A stretch of 64,000 nucleotides of DNA from NCBI GenBank assembly GCA_964235495.1, contig CAXSAX010000020.1:3268-67267 (forward strand), in the 5' to 3' direction. This stretch comes from LMUY01 sp964235495. Its GTDB lineage: Bacteria; Pseudomonadota; Alphaproteobacteria; Acetobacterales; Acetobacteraceae. Every line of letters begins with the position of its first letter. Within the stretch, counting starts at the first letter, position 1. Both the position numbers and the translations under genes were made by a program. Positions 35,786-44,405 of the stretch are shown in pieces. A model generated the notes under the pieces. That model worked only from the letters and a program-made list of their open reading frames with translations, was not told the DNA's origin and made no database searches.

Positions 35786-36511
35786 TCATCCGCGCGTGCG
35801 AACCGTGGAACGGCCGCCATCGACGGCGAACACCTGGCCGGTGATCCACCCGGCCTCCTCCCCCAGCAAAAAGGCGGCCAGCGCCCCGGCGTCGTCGCCC
35901 TCGCCCAGCCGCGGGATCGGGTGCTGCCCGGCGATCGCCTTGGCCAGCGTCGCGTTCTCCGTCATGCCGGCGGCGATGCCGGAGCGGGTGAGGCTGGGGG
36001 CGATGCAGTTGACCCGCACGTTGGGCGCCAGCTCCGCCGCCAGCGCCGTGGTCAGCCCCTCCACCGCGCCCTTGGCCGCCGCGATCACCGCATGGTTCAC
36101 GAACCCGGCGCGCACCGCCACCGTGCTGAACAGCACCACGCCGCTGCCGGGGGCTGCTGCCAGCGCCTCGGCGCCGGCCGCCACCGCCAGGGCGGCGCCC
36201 ACCGCGTTGAGCCGGAACGCGTCGATGAAGTCGGCCTCCGTCGCGCGCTTGATCGGCTTCATCACGATGGAGCCGACGCAGTAGGCCAGGCCGGACAGGC
36301 GCGGCCCGGCCGCCCGCACCGCCGCCGCAAGGCCGGCAGCGTCCATTGCGTCCGCCACCGCGGAACTGCCGCCCAGCTCCTCCGCCAGCGCCGCCAGCCG
36401 GGCGGGGTCGCGCCCCACCAGGTGGACGGGCCGCCCCGCCGCCGCCATGCGCCGGGCGATGGCCGAGCCGATCGCCCCGTACGCGCCCACGATTACCACT
36501 GGTTCGGCCAT
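35786..36511 (-). CDS. short-chain dehydrogenase-like protein lacking the catalytic tyrosine
   Basis: Rossmann-fold protein of 241 residues. The cofactor loop is VGAYGAIGSAIARR, followed by the NAG-equivalent YCVGSIVMK, a Ser in VVLFSTVAVRAG and NCIAPSLTRSG. Where SDRs have YxxxK, it has IAAAK (in NHAVIAAAKGAVEGL), so the proton-donating Tyr is replaced by Ile. It may bind NAD(P) without normal dehydrogenase activity. It is the first gene of an operon with the iron-sulfur photolyase, 10 bases apart, suggesting a linked, perhaps redox or structural, role; this is inference. Confidence 0.8.
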   Translation of the reverse strand: MAEPVVIVGAYGAIGSAIARRMAAAGRPVHLVGRDPARLAALAEELGGSSAVADAMDAAGLAAAVRAAGPRLSGLAYCVGSIVMKPIKRATEADFIDAFRLNAVGAALAVAAGAEALAAAPGSGVVLFSTVAVRAGFVNHAVIAAAKGAVEGLTTALAAELAPNVRVNCIAPSLTRSGIAAGMTENATLAKAIAGQHPIPRLGEGDDAGALAAFLLGEEAGWITGQVFAVDGGRSTVRTRG

Positions 36512-36596
36512 GCAATGTCCCTAGCGTCCCGCCGCCACTTGGCGACGGCGATGGTGGCGACAAGGCGCGCCGGCCGTGTCATGCTCCCACACGGCC

Positions 36597-37121
36597 ATGC
36601 GCACCCTTCTCCTCCTCCGGCACGCCAAGTCCTCGTGGGATGATCCCGCGCTGTCGGACCACGCGCGGCCGCTCAACCTGCGCGGCCAGCAGGCGGCGGC
36701 GGCCATGGCGCGCGAGATGCGCCGGCTCGGCCTGCGGCCGGACCACGCCCTGGTCTCCTCCGCCCGCCGCACCCTGCAAACCTTCGCCGCCCTCGGGCCG
36801 TGGGACGAGCCGCCCGCGACGTTCCCGATGGATTCATTGTACCTCGCCCCCGCCGCCGACCTGCTGGAGGCGATCAACGCGGCCCCGGCGGCCGTGCGCT
36901 GCATGCTGCTGGTGGGGCACAACCCGGGGCTGCACGAGCTGGCGCTGCAGCTGTCGGCCCGCCCCGCCGCCACCGACCCGCTGCGCCGCCTGGCCGGCAG
37001 CTACCCGTCCGGCGCGCTGAGCGAGTTCGCCGTGGCCGCCCCCTGGCCCGAGCTGCGCCCTGGCGGCGGCCAGCTGACGCGCTACCTGCTGCCGAGCGAT
37101 CTGTCCGAGGTCAATGCCTGA
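36597..37121 (+). CDS. sixA: SixA-type phosphohistidine phosphatase
   Basis: Histidine phosphatase of 174 residues. The catalytic RHG-type motif is LLLRHAKSSWDD with the nucleophilic His at about 9, followed by LVSSARRTLQTF and the second His in LVGHNPGLHE. SixA removes phosphate from histidine on phosphotransfer proteins. I prefer the ATG at 36597, which directly precedes the conserved strand, over one at 36576. The CHAD gene starts three bases after the stop. Confidence 0.87.
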   Translation: MRTLLLLRHAKSSWDDPALSDHARPLNLRGQQAAAAMAREMRRLGLRPDHALVSSARRTLQTFAALGPWDEPPATFPMDSLYLAPAADLLEAINAAPAAVRCMLLVGHNPGLHELALQLSARPAATDPLRRLAGSYPSGALSEFAVAAPWPELRPGGGQLTRYLLPSDLSEVNA

Positions 37122-37124
37122 ACC

Positions 37125-38570
37125 ATGCCGTCCCTCGAATTCTGCCTGCCCCCCGCCGAGCTGCCGCGGCTGCTGCGCCAGCCGCCGTTCCGCCAGCGCG
37201 GCGGCCGGCCCGCCGCCGTCGCGCTGACCTGGCACGACACGGCCGGGCACGCCCTGGCCGGCCAGCAGCTCAGCCTGTGCGAGGACACGGCCGGCTGGCG
37301 GCTGGAACGCGCTTCCCCCCAGCCCGGCGAGGCGTGGCCGCCGGGCACGCCGCCCCCCTGCCTGGCCGCAGCGCCCGGGCTTGACGGGCTGGCCTCGCTG
37401 CCGCCGCTGGACGGCGCGCTGGCGCCGGTCGCCGGGTTCCGCGGGCAGCGCCGCACGCTGTGGCCGGACGCGGACACCACCCTCACGGTGCAGGACGGCG
37501 TGCTGCGCGGCGGCGCGCGCGAGACGCCCTCCTGCCGGCTGTTGCTGGCCGGGCCGGCGCCGGCGCTGATGGCGCTCAGCACCCGGCTGGCCGAGACGCT
37601 CGCCGTGGCGGTGCCGCCCTGGTCGCTCGCCGCCGAGGCGCTGGCCTCCGCGCAAGGCGGCCTGCCGCCCGCCCGGCGCAGCGGCGGCCCGCAAGTGCCT
37701 CCCGGCCTCAGCGTCACGGACGCGGCGTCCCTGGTGATCGGGCATCTGACGGACGTGATCCTGGCGGGGGCCGCCGCCGACGGCGAGACGCCCGAGGCGG
37801 TGCATGCCACGCGGGTCGCGGTGCGCCGCCTGCGCTCGGCACTGTCGGTGTTCCGCCGCGCGGTCGGCAGCCCGGCGACCGAGGCGGCCAAGGCCGGGCT
37901 GCAGGAGCTCGCCGCCGTGCTCGGGCGCGTGCGGGACTGGGACGTGTTCCTGGAGGGCATCGGGCGGGATGTCGCGGCGGCCCTGCCGGAAGACCCGCGG
38001 ATCGCGCGCCTCGCCACCGCCGCCCGCAAGCAGCGCGACGCCGCCTGCGGTGCGCTGCGGCACCATCTCGCCTCCCCGCCGTTCCGCCAGCTGATGGTGG
38101 CGCTGGTGCAGCTCGCCGCCCTGCGCCCCTGGGAGGCGGAGGCGGACGAGGCCCGCGGCGCCAAGCTGGCGGCGGACGCCGAGCACTACGCCACGGCCTG
38201 CCTGGCCCGCCAGCACGGGCACATGCTGAGCCCCGGCCCCGACATCAGCGCGCTGCCGGCCGGCGAGCTGCACGACCTGCGCAAGCAAGGCAAGCGGCTG
38301 CGCTACGCGGCTGAGTTCTTCGCCCCGCTCTACGGGCGGCGCAGCACCCGGCGCTTCGTGCGCGGCGTGTCGCGGCTGCAGGAGGCGCTCGGCCACTTGA
38401 ACGACGGCGCAGGGGCGGCGGGGCTGATGCAGGCGCTGGGAAGCGGGGCGGGGCAGCAATTCGCGGCCGGCGCGGTGCAGGGCTTCGCCGCCGCGCAGAG
38501 CACGCAGGCGCGCGCCGGCATCGCGCGCAGCTGGAGCAAGTTCCGCCGGGCGGAGCCGTTCTGGGATTAG
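37125..38570 (+). CDS. CHAD domain protein with degenerate CYTH-like N-terminus
   Basis: Protein of 481 residues. The C-terminal CHAD domain (about 195-465) is an alpha-helical bundle with conserved basic residues: VHATRVAVRRLRSALSVFRR, GRVRDWDVFLEG, LHDLRKQGKRLRYAAEFF and RLQEALGHLND. CHAD domains bind inorganic polyphosphate. The N-terminal 185 residues occupy the place of a CYTH triphosphatase domain but lack a clear ExExK motif, so enzyme activity is doubtful. The gene is read directly behind sixA, and both deal with phosphate-bearing substrates. Confidence 0.85.
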   Translation: MPSLEFCLPPAELPRLLRQPPFRQRGGRPAAVALTWHDTAGHALAGQQLSLCEDTAGWRLERASPQPGEAWPPGTPPPCLAAAPGLDGLASLPPLDGALAPVAGFRGQRRTLWPDADTTLTVQDGVLRGGARETPSCRLLLAGPAPALMALSTRLAETLAVAVPPWSLAAEALASAQGGLPPARRSGGPQVPPGLSVTDAASLVIGHLTDVILAGAAADGETPEAVHATRVAVRRLRSALSVFRRAVGSPATEAAKAGLQELAAVLGRVRDWDVFLEGIGRDVAAALPEDPRIARLATAARKQRDAACGALRHHLASPPFRQLMVALVQLAALRPWEAEADEARGAKLAADAEHYATACLARQHGHMLSPGPDISALPAGELHDLRKQGKRLRYAAEFFAPLYGRRSTRRFVRGVSRLQEALGHLNDGAGAAGLMQALGSGAGQQFAAGAVQGFAAAQSTQARAGIARSWSKFRRAEPFWD

Positions 38571-38586
38571 CAGGAAAGTTCGGGGC

Positions 38587-38625
38587 GCAAGGGGATTTCG
38601 GCCCCTTGCGGGTGCGGGACAGCGC
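38587..38625 (+). repeat. dispersed palindromic repeat, partial copy D, likely terminator
   Basis: A stem GCAAGGGG / CCCCTTGC (38587-38609) followed by GGGTGCGGGACAGCGC, the right-hand module of the repeat family seen at 22274, 49713 and 53724. It stands 16 bases after the CHAD stop, where a terminator is expected. Confidence 0.65.
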
Positions 38626-38696
38626 CTCGCAAGCCTTGCACGCGCCCATCCTCACGCGTTAGGCATCGCCACCGCCGGACCATCCCGGAGTCTGCC

Positions 38697-39218
38697 GTGT
38701 CCATCGACCGCCCGCGCCGCATCTTCCGCTCCTCCAGCCGGTCCGCCCTGTCGCGCGGGCTGCTGCGGACGCTGGGGGTGGGCGCCGCAGGGGCCGCCCT
38801 CGGCGCGGTGATCGTGCTGGCCGAGATGCCGTCGCCGGCGCAGCTGGTGTCCGCCGCTCCCGGCCAGGTCGCGGTCATCGACGGCGACACGCTGCGGCTC
38901 GACTCCACCATCGTCCACCTGAGCGACGTGCAGGCGCCGGAGCGCGGGCAGGCCTGCGCCGCCGGGCCGGATTGCGGCGGGCGGGCCAGCGCCGCGCTGG
39001 CGGAGCTGGTGCGCAACCGCCCGGTGGAATGCCGCGTGTGGGGCCGCGACGGGCTGGGCCGGCCGGCCGGCCGGTGCGACGCCGGCGGGCAGGACGTGAA
39101 CCTGGCGCTGGTGGCGATCGGCTGGGCGCGCGCCCAGCCTCCCATCGTCTCCGCCGCCTTCTCCGCCGCCGAGACCGAGGCGCGGTCGCACCGGCGCGGG
39201 ATGTGGCTGGCGGGCTGA
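38697..39218 (+). CDS. secreted or membrane-anchored SNase-like (thermonuclease) protein
   Basis: Protein of 173 residues with an N-terminal arginine-rich leader and membrane helix (LLRTLGVGAAGAALGAVIVL). An OB-fold nuclease-like domain follows: GQVAVIDGDTLRLDSTIVHL, SDVQAPERGQ and a C-terminal ARSHRRGMWLAG. The DGDT and the Asp/Glu and Arg of the SNase active site are at least partly preserved (DVQAPERGQ in place of IDAPE). The GTG at 38697 has GGAG eight bases upstream. It probably acts outside the cytoplasm; nuclease activity is not assured. Confidence 0.78.
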   Translation: MSIDRPRRIFRSSSRSALSRGLLRTLGVGAAGAALGAVIVLAEMPSPAQLVSAAPGQVAVIDGDTLRLDSTIVHLSDVQAPERGQACAAGPDCGGRASAALAELVRNRPVECRVWGRDGLGRPAGRCDAGGQDVNLALVAIGWARAQPPIVSAAFSAAETEARSHRRGMWLAG

Positions 39219-39351
39219 GGCGACGCTGCAACCGCGAAGGTTGCCTTGCGCCTGTTTCCACCCTTAATGACGCTGGATTGCGGGCTCCGGTCGCGCTCGA
39301 GCGAGCGGCCCGTTGCGGGTTTCGGCGGCTTTCACCCAACAGGACACCAGC

Positions 39352-40659
<1,308 letters not shown>

Positions 40660-40682
40660 AATACTGCGTCTTAAGAAGGTGA

Positions 40683-40716
40683 AACGAGCCTAACGGTGAG
40701 GCCGGGCTCGTTCTTT
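40683..40716 (+). terminator. intrinsic terminator of gltA
   Basis: Stem AACGAGCC / GGCTCGTT (40683-40690 with 40705-40712) and a following TTCTTT run, 24 bases after the gltA stop. Confidence 0.8.
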
Positions 40717-41013
40717 GCCGCGGCGTTTTTCAGCAGGTGAAAAATCGCAGCGCCTCCAGGGCTGCCCGGCGCTCACCCGGTTGTGACGAGGTAAGCCATT
40801 GATTCTCAAACGAGGCTGAGGCAGCGTTACCTGCGAATCGACGCTAGAGTAATGTTTTCGCACGGGATTCCGCCTCGCACGGCGGCATCAAATCGATGCA
40901 AACTCCGTCATTCGCCGGGCGCCGCCCGACTCGCGCCTGTCCGAGGCAGTTCTGTCAGCTTAACTTTGCATGGCTGGGGCATTGGTTATGCCGAGGCAGC
41001 AAGGAGGCTGACA

Positions 41014-41249
41014 GTGAGACAGATTCCAAGGTCTTTGGACTCCATCGTGCGATCCCGCTTGAAGCAGTGGCCGCACAACCCGCCCGGCCTTGGCGGCGGC
41101 GACAAGGATGCCTGGCTGCGCGGCCGGCCGGACGACGTGGCCGGGCAGTGCTTCCTCAAGCTGCCCGGCAGCGATCATCTGCGCACCCTGCCGGACGGGC
41201 TGTGGCTCAACTTCGGCGGCACCGCCGCCGAGCCCTACGCCGACATCTT
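41014..41249 (+). pseudogene. 5' part of a gene split by the transposon
   Basis: From a GTG at 41014, with AAGGAGG seven bases before it, the frame gives 79 residues ending YADIF at the transposon edge. The frame then runs into the inverted repeat and stops at 41262. Removing the element and one target copy joins it exactly to the frame at 45858 and gives a protein of about 210 residues: LKLPGSDHLRTLPDGLWLNF here, IEACSTLPNLLDKRSRF after the joint. I do not recognise the family, and no catalytic motif is evident. The product is lost unless the element excises. Confidence 0.85.
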
Positions 41250-41275
41250 CGGTATTATGTAGCAGATACACCTAA
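41250..41275 (+). repeat. left terminal inverted repeat
   Basis: Begins CGGTATTATGTAGC and ends GATACACCTAA. The complement of 45832-45857 is identical except C for T at the fourth base. It also supplies the premature stop for the split host gene. Confidence 0.92.
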
Positions 41276-41445
41276 CCTCACGCAATAGCGTTGGCAGGTT
41301 TCCGAGCCGATTGATCGCCATCTAGAGCTGGCCCATTCTAGCTGACGGGGTGCCAGACGGCCCGGCAACCCATTGACAATCAAAAGCTCGTTTAAATGCC
41401 CGGCGGGACGAGTGGTAAGTATTTGCGTAACTCATTCAGCAATGG

Positions 41446-42483
41446 TCAAAGCACACTTACTAAATGGCTAATCTCTCGCTGGTATCTCTGTGCCGATGAA
41501 TTTACCTGCAACCGCTTGCCTTCTACGTTGTGAAAACTCCCAACTTTCAGTTTGGAGATTGGAATGCTCTTAGCGCCGCTTATGCGACCAGACGACACAA
41601 AATCGTCTGTCACTACAAACGCATCTGCCGGATCGGCATAGTCAAAGAGTGAAGAGTATCTCTCGGCAATATCAATTGCGCGCTCAATATACATTTGAGA
41701 TGCCCGATCCGGGGTGGCTCTGAGTTGGCTTTTCGAGCCGACCATTGTCATGACGATAGCAGCAACGCGCGGGCTATTTCTTCCCCCGGCCCTTTCGTTC
41801 CAGATGCAGAAATCTTTGGATTCTTTTGACAATAAACCCAAAGTCAGTTCCAGGGATTCTAGGGAATGTTCATCGACACGTACGGGTATAATGATCGCGT
41901 CCGCTGCACACCAAGCTAAGTGCGTTCCACCGGCGTAAAAGGGACTAGTGTCCATTAGGATGCCGTCGGCATTTTTAAGTTTTGCTTCTTTGTCTAACGC
42001 GGATTTCAGACTTTCTAACAAAGAGCGCACAGCAGACGAGTTACGTTGAGCATGCGCTGTCTGCAATTGCTGATACATCATAGATGGAAAAGCAAACAAT
42101 TCTGCGTTGCCCGGCATAATAAAGCTTGGCTTTGCGGTTTTGAAGGAATCGCAATAGGCGGACACCCGGTATGAAGCATCCTCTGGTGTACTACCAAATG
42201 CCGGGCCGAGTAATATCGGCTGGAGTGTTTCCAATACTGTTACTTCAGGTTCTTGGTCACGCATTAAATTCTCTGTAAGATTGCATTGAGCGCACAAATC
42301 AGCAATCAACAGAGATCTCTGTTGAGCGAGTTCGTAGGCCAAATTAAACGAAATGGTCGATTTCCCGACCCCGCCTCGCAGTGTTGACACTGCATACGAT
42401 CGATACCGAAGCCCGCCTGACTGACAAAACCCTTCTTCGACCACGCGCTGGTGCGTCTCTAATATCTTGGTAAGGGAGTTCAT
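41446..42483 (-). CDS. ParA/Soj-like ATPase (transposon cargo)
   Basis: P-loop ATPase of 345 residues. The deviant Walker A is STLRGGVGKSTISFNLAYEL, with Arg in place of the first Lys but the signature lysine KST kept. Switch I is LIADLCAQCNLT, and switch II GILMDTSPF. ParA proteins partition plasmids or position cargo by binding non-specific DNA and a partner, but no ParB-like gene is visible. GGAG lies nine bases before the ATG. Three repeats of TGCAGGTGACGCTGG type lie upstream and may be its own operators. Composition is AT-rich relative to the host, showing transfer. It could position the element or act in a defence or stability system; both are inference. Confidence 0.85.
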   Translation of the reverse strand: MNSLTKILETHQRVVEEGFCQSGGLRYRSYAVSTLRGGVGKSTISFNLAYELAQQRSLLIADLCAQCNLTENLMRDQEPEVTVLETLQPILLGPAFGSTPEDASYRVSAYCDSFKTAKPSFIMPGNAELFAFPSMMYQQLQTAHAQRNSSAVRSLLESLKSALDKEAKLKNADGILMDTSPFYAGGTHLAWCAADAIIIPVRVDEHSLESLELTLGLLSKESKDFCIWNERAGGRNSPRVAAIVMTMVGSKSQLRATPDRASQMYIERAIDIAERYSSLFDYADPADAFVVTDDFVSSGRISGAKSIPISKLKVGSFHNVEGKRLQVNSSAQRYQREISHLVSVL

Positions 42484-42540
42484 TTCAGTCGTTCTCCAGA
42501 ATCGTAACGAAACGCAGGTCGTGCAGGCTACATGTGATGT

Positions 42541-42611
42541 GGCAGGTGACGCAGGTCAATCCACTATGTGCAGGTGACGCTGGTACCTTGACCGCTCCTG
42601 CATCACCTGCA
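42541..42611. repeat. iteron-like repeats upstream of the parA-like gene
   Basis: Three 15-bp copies: GGCAGGTGACGCAGG at 42541, TGCAGGTGACGCTGG at 42569, and the inverse of TGCAGGTGATGCAGG at 42597. Two are direct and one inverted, spaced 28 bases apart, between the ATPase start and the rest of the element. They look like operator or partition (parS-like) sites. Confidence 0.65.
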
Positions 42612-42730
42612 TACTCTGCCGACACCGCTGTAATCGCAGCGGTTGGCATGGAGCATGACAAACGAGAACGATGATGCACGCGTAGCCCCCGCGCCTAAGC
42701 CATCGGCGTCAATGGGGGAGACTAACAAAA

Positions 42731-42763
42731 AGGCCAGCACCTGCTTGCAACAGGAGCCGGCCT
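42731..42763 (+). terminator. strong hairpin with T-rich tail
   Basis: Imperfect stem AGGCC...GGCCT with inner CCTG/CAGG pairs around CTTGCAA, then CTTTGG. It lies between the iterons and the micro-ORF and may end a short plus-strand transcript. Confidence 0.5.
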
Positions 42764-42838
42764 CTTTGGTGGCAAAGCAGCCGGGCGGTCGAGCCCAACA
42801 ATAGGCGCCTAGCAGCCCTAAGTTGGCATCTTGACCGC

Positions 42839-42859
42839 CCACCCGCAACCTTCGGGTGG
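42839..42859 (+). promoter_or_regulatory. hairpin before a micro-ORF
   Basis: Seven-base stem CCACCCG / CGGGTGG with a CAACCTT loop, ending ten bases before the ATG at 42869. It may act as a leader structure controlling access to the ribosome site GGAGAA, whose GG pairs in the stem. Confidence 0.4.
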
Positions 42860-42868
42860 AGAACCGTC

Positions 42869-42949
42869 ATGGTCTTCGTTCACGACTACTACCGCGTCCG
42901 CTTTGGCCGCGTGGAGCATGTCTGCGCTCACTGGCGCTCACTGCCCTGA
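42869..42949 (+). CDS. micro-ORF of 26 codons
   Basis: Encodes MVFVHDYYRVRFGRVEHV, then CAHWRSLP. Preceded by GGAGAA at usable spacing and by a hairpin. It overlaps the convergent XRE gene at its end. Short proteins of this RVRFGR-EHVC pattern are familiar from alphaproteobacterial accessory DNA, but I cannot name a function. It is too short to call with certainty. Confidence 0.35.
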   Translation: MVFVHDYYRVRFGRVEHVCAHWRSLP

Positions 42950-43173
42950 TCCGATGCGGAGAGCCCTAGCGGGCTCTCCCCGTCAAAACTGAACAATATG
43001 CCGGATTGCTCAAGGCTATGGCGGATCGCAAGGAGGTTATTCCGCCCCGGCTTCCGGCGCCCTTTCTCAAAGTCGCGGACGGTGCTCAGGGAGACGTTGG
43101 ACCGCTTGGCCAACTCTTCCTGAGTCCAGTCCAGCCAACCACGGGCGGCGCGGCTTTGTTCGGGTGCAAGCAT
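42928..43173 (-). CDS. XRE-family helix-turn-helix regulator (transposon cargo)
   Basis: DNA-binding protein of 81 residues: RAARGWLDWTQEELAKRSNV, SLSTVRDFEKGRRKPGRNNL, then LEQSGILFSFDGE. The fold is a lambda-repressor type domain and little else. I chose the ATG at 43173 because an inverted repeat that looks like its operator lies at 43204-43222, upstream of this start but inside the frame if the ATG at 43227 is used. It diverges from the transposase gene and probably represses both, and perhaps the gene at 45339. Confidence 0.82.
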   Translation of the reverse strand: MLAPEQSRAARGWLDWTQEELAKRSNVSLSTVRDFEKGRRKPGRNNLLAIRHSLEQSGILFSFDGESPLGLSASDQGSERQ

Positions 43174-43203
43174 GGTCTGACCATGCGAATTATTTTGCCG
43201 AGT

Positions 43204-43222
43204 GTCAACGCTTTCCGTTGAC
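43204..43222. promoter_or_regulatory. operator 1 (GTCAACG-N5-CGTTGAC)
   Basis: Perfect seven-base arms around CTTTC, 31 bases before the chosen XRE start. The same core recurs at 43252 and 45805. Confidence 0.6.
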
Positions 43223-43251
43223 GCCATTCAATATCGTGGATATACGTGACA

Positions 43252-43268
43252 TCAACGGATATCGTTGA
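43252..43268. promoter_or_regulatory. operator 2 (TCAACG-N5-CGTTGA)
   Basis: Perfect six-base arms around GATAT, ending 12 bases before the transposase ATG, where it could block translation initiation or the promoter. Confidence 0.6.
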
Positions 43269-43279
43269 AAGTCGCTCAG

Positions 43280-44227
43280 ATGGCCGGTCACTTCCTCCTC
43301 TCCGCCAAGGCCCGCACGCTCAGCCTCAAGAATATCTTCCGCATGACGGACGACCAGGCCCGTGCAGAGTTCAAGGCGATCCGCTGGGCCGACAACGGCG
43401 GCGAGCCATTCTGCCCCCGCTGCGAGTGCACCGCCATCTACAGCTTCGCCAGCCGCCCCATCTTCAAGTGCAAGGCTTGCCTGCACCAGTTCTCCGTCAC
43501 CTCCGGCACGATCTTCTCCAGCCGCAAGCTGCCGGTTCGTGACTACCTCGCCGCCATCGCGATTTTCGTGAACGCGGTCAAAGGCATCTCGGCCTTGCAG
43601 TTGGGCCGCGATCTGGACGTGCAGTATAAGACGGCGTTCGTGATGGCCCATAAGCTGCGCGAGGCGATGGCGGCGGAACAGAACCAAGGCGCCCTGTCCG
43701 GCACGGTTGAAGTGGACGGCGCCTACTTTGGCGGCAAGAGCAAGCCGGAGAACGTCAAGGCCGATCGCCGCGACCGCCGCCTAGAGACGCCGGCCAGCCG
43801 CCAGGTTGTTGTGGTGGCCCGCGAACGTGACGGCCGGACCCTGACAACGGTTGTTGTCCATGAGGCCCAAGGCACCGCGTTCGTCCGCTCCGTTGTTGCG
43901 CCCGGCTCCGTGGTTCATGCCGACGAAGCGGCAAGCTGGGATGCGTTGCACGCCCGATTTGAGATGCGCCGCATCAACCACTCGGTCGCCTTTTCCAAGG
44001 ATGACGCTTGCACCAACCAAGCCGAGAGTTTTTTCAGCCGCCTACGGCGCGCGGAGATGGGACAGCACCATCACATCAGCGGCAAATATCTTGGCTTCTA
44101 CGCGAGTGAGATGGCTTGGCGCGAGGATCGCCGCCGGATGGCCAACGGTGTCCAGCATGAGGTGGTCACGGGTGCGGCGCTGAACCATCCAGTATCGCGG
44201 GTGTGGGCCGGTTACTGGCAACACTAA
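43280..44227 (+). CDS. IS1595/ISXO2-family transposase
   Basis: DDE transposase of 315 residues. An N-terminal zinc ribbon has FCPRCECTAIYSF and FKCKACLHQFS, followed by TSGTIFSSRKLPVRDYLAAI. The ISXO2-like catalytic domain has VEVDGAYFGGKSKPEN (first Asp), VVHADEAASWDALH (second Asp) and a C-terminal NQAESFFSRLRRAEMGQHHH with the final acidic residue. All appear intact. I prefer the ATG at 43280; a TTG at 43265 lies inside operator 2. It should mobilise the element through its 26-bp ends. Confidence 0.93.
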   Translation: MAGHFLLSAKARTLSLKNIFRMTDDQARAEFKAIRWADNGGEPFCPRCECTAIYSFASRPIFKCKACLHQFSVTSGTIFSSRKLPVRDYLAAIAIFVNAVKGISALQLGRDLDVQYKTAFVMAHKLREAMAAEQNQGALSGTVEVDGAYFGGKSKPENVKADRRDRRLETPASRQVVVVARERDGRTLTTVVVHEAQGTAFVRSVVAPGSVVHADEAASWDALHARFEMRRINHSVAFSKDDACTNQAESFFSRLRRAEMGQHHHISGKYLGFYASEMAWREDRRRMANGVQHEVVTGAALNHPVSRVWAGYWQH

Positions 44228-44405
44228 GCGCATCCGCTAGAGACGCAAGCGCCGCAGTATGGTTATTCGGCGCTGCGTAAGCGCCATAATCGGTCGTGGC
44301 TTGTCCGATCGTAAGATCGGCCTGATATCCATACCGCAAATTCTGCGCACTGGTCATTTGTTGTCTTCCGTTCTCAAAGCCTACCGCGTCCTGGCGCTTG
44401 CTCAT
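44166..44405 (-). CDS. small protein coupled to the proteasome-like gene
   Basis: Frame of 79 residues whose ATG overlaps the stop of the proteasome-like gene (ATGA at 44402-44405), the classic sign of translational coupling. It reads MTSAQNLRYGYQADLTIGQA, TTDYGAYAAPNNHTAAL, ALSVASNR. Its last 20 codons lie opposite the transposase 3' end, so the natural C-terminus may have been replaced when the cargo was acquired. No family is recognised. It may be a partner or substrate of the hydrolase. Confidence 0.5.
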   Translation of the reverse strand: MSKRQDAVGFENGRQQMTSAQNLRYGYQADLTIGQATTDYGAYAAPNNHTAALASLADALSVASNRPTPAILDGSAPHP

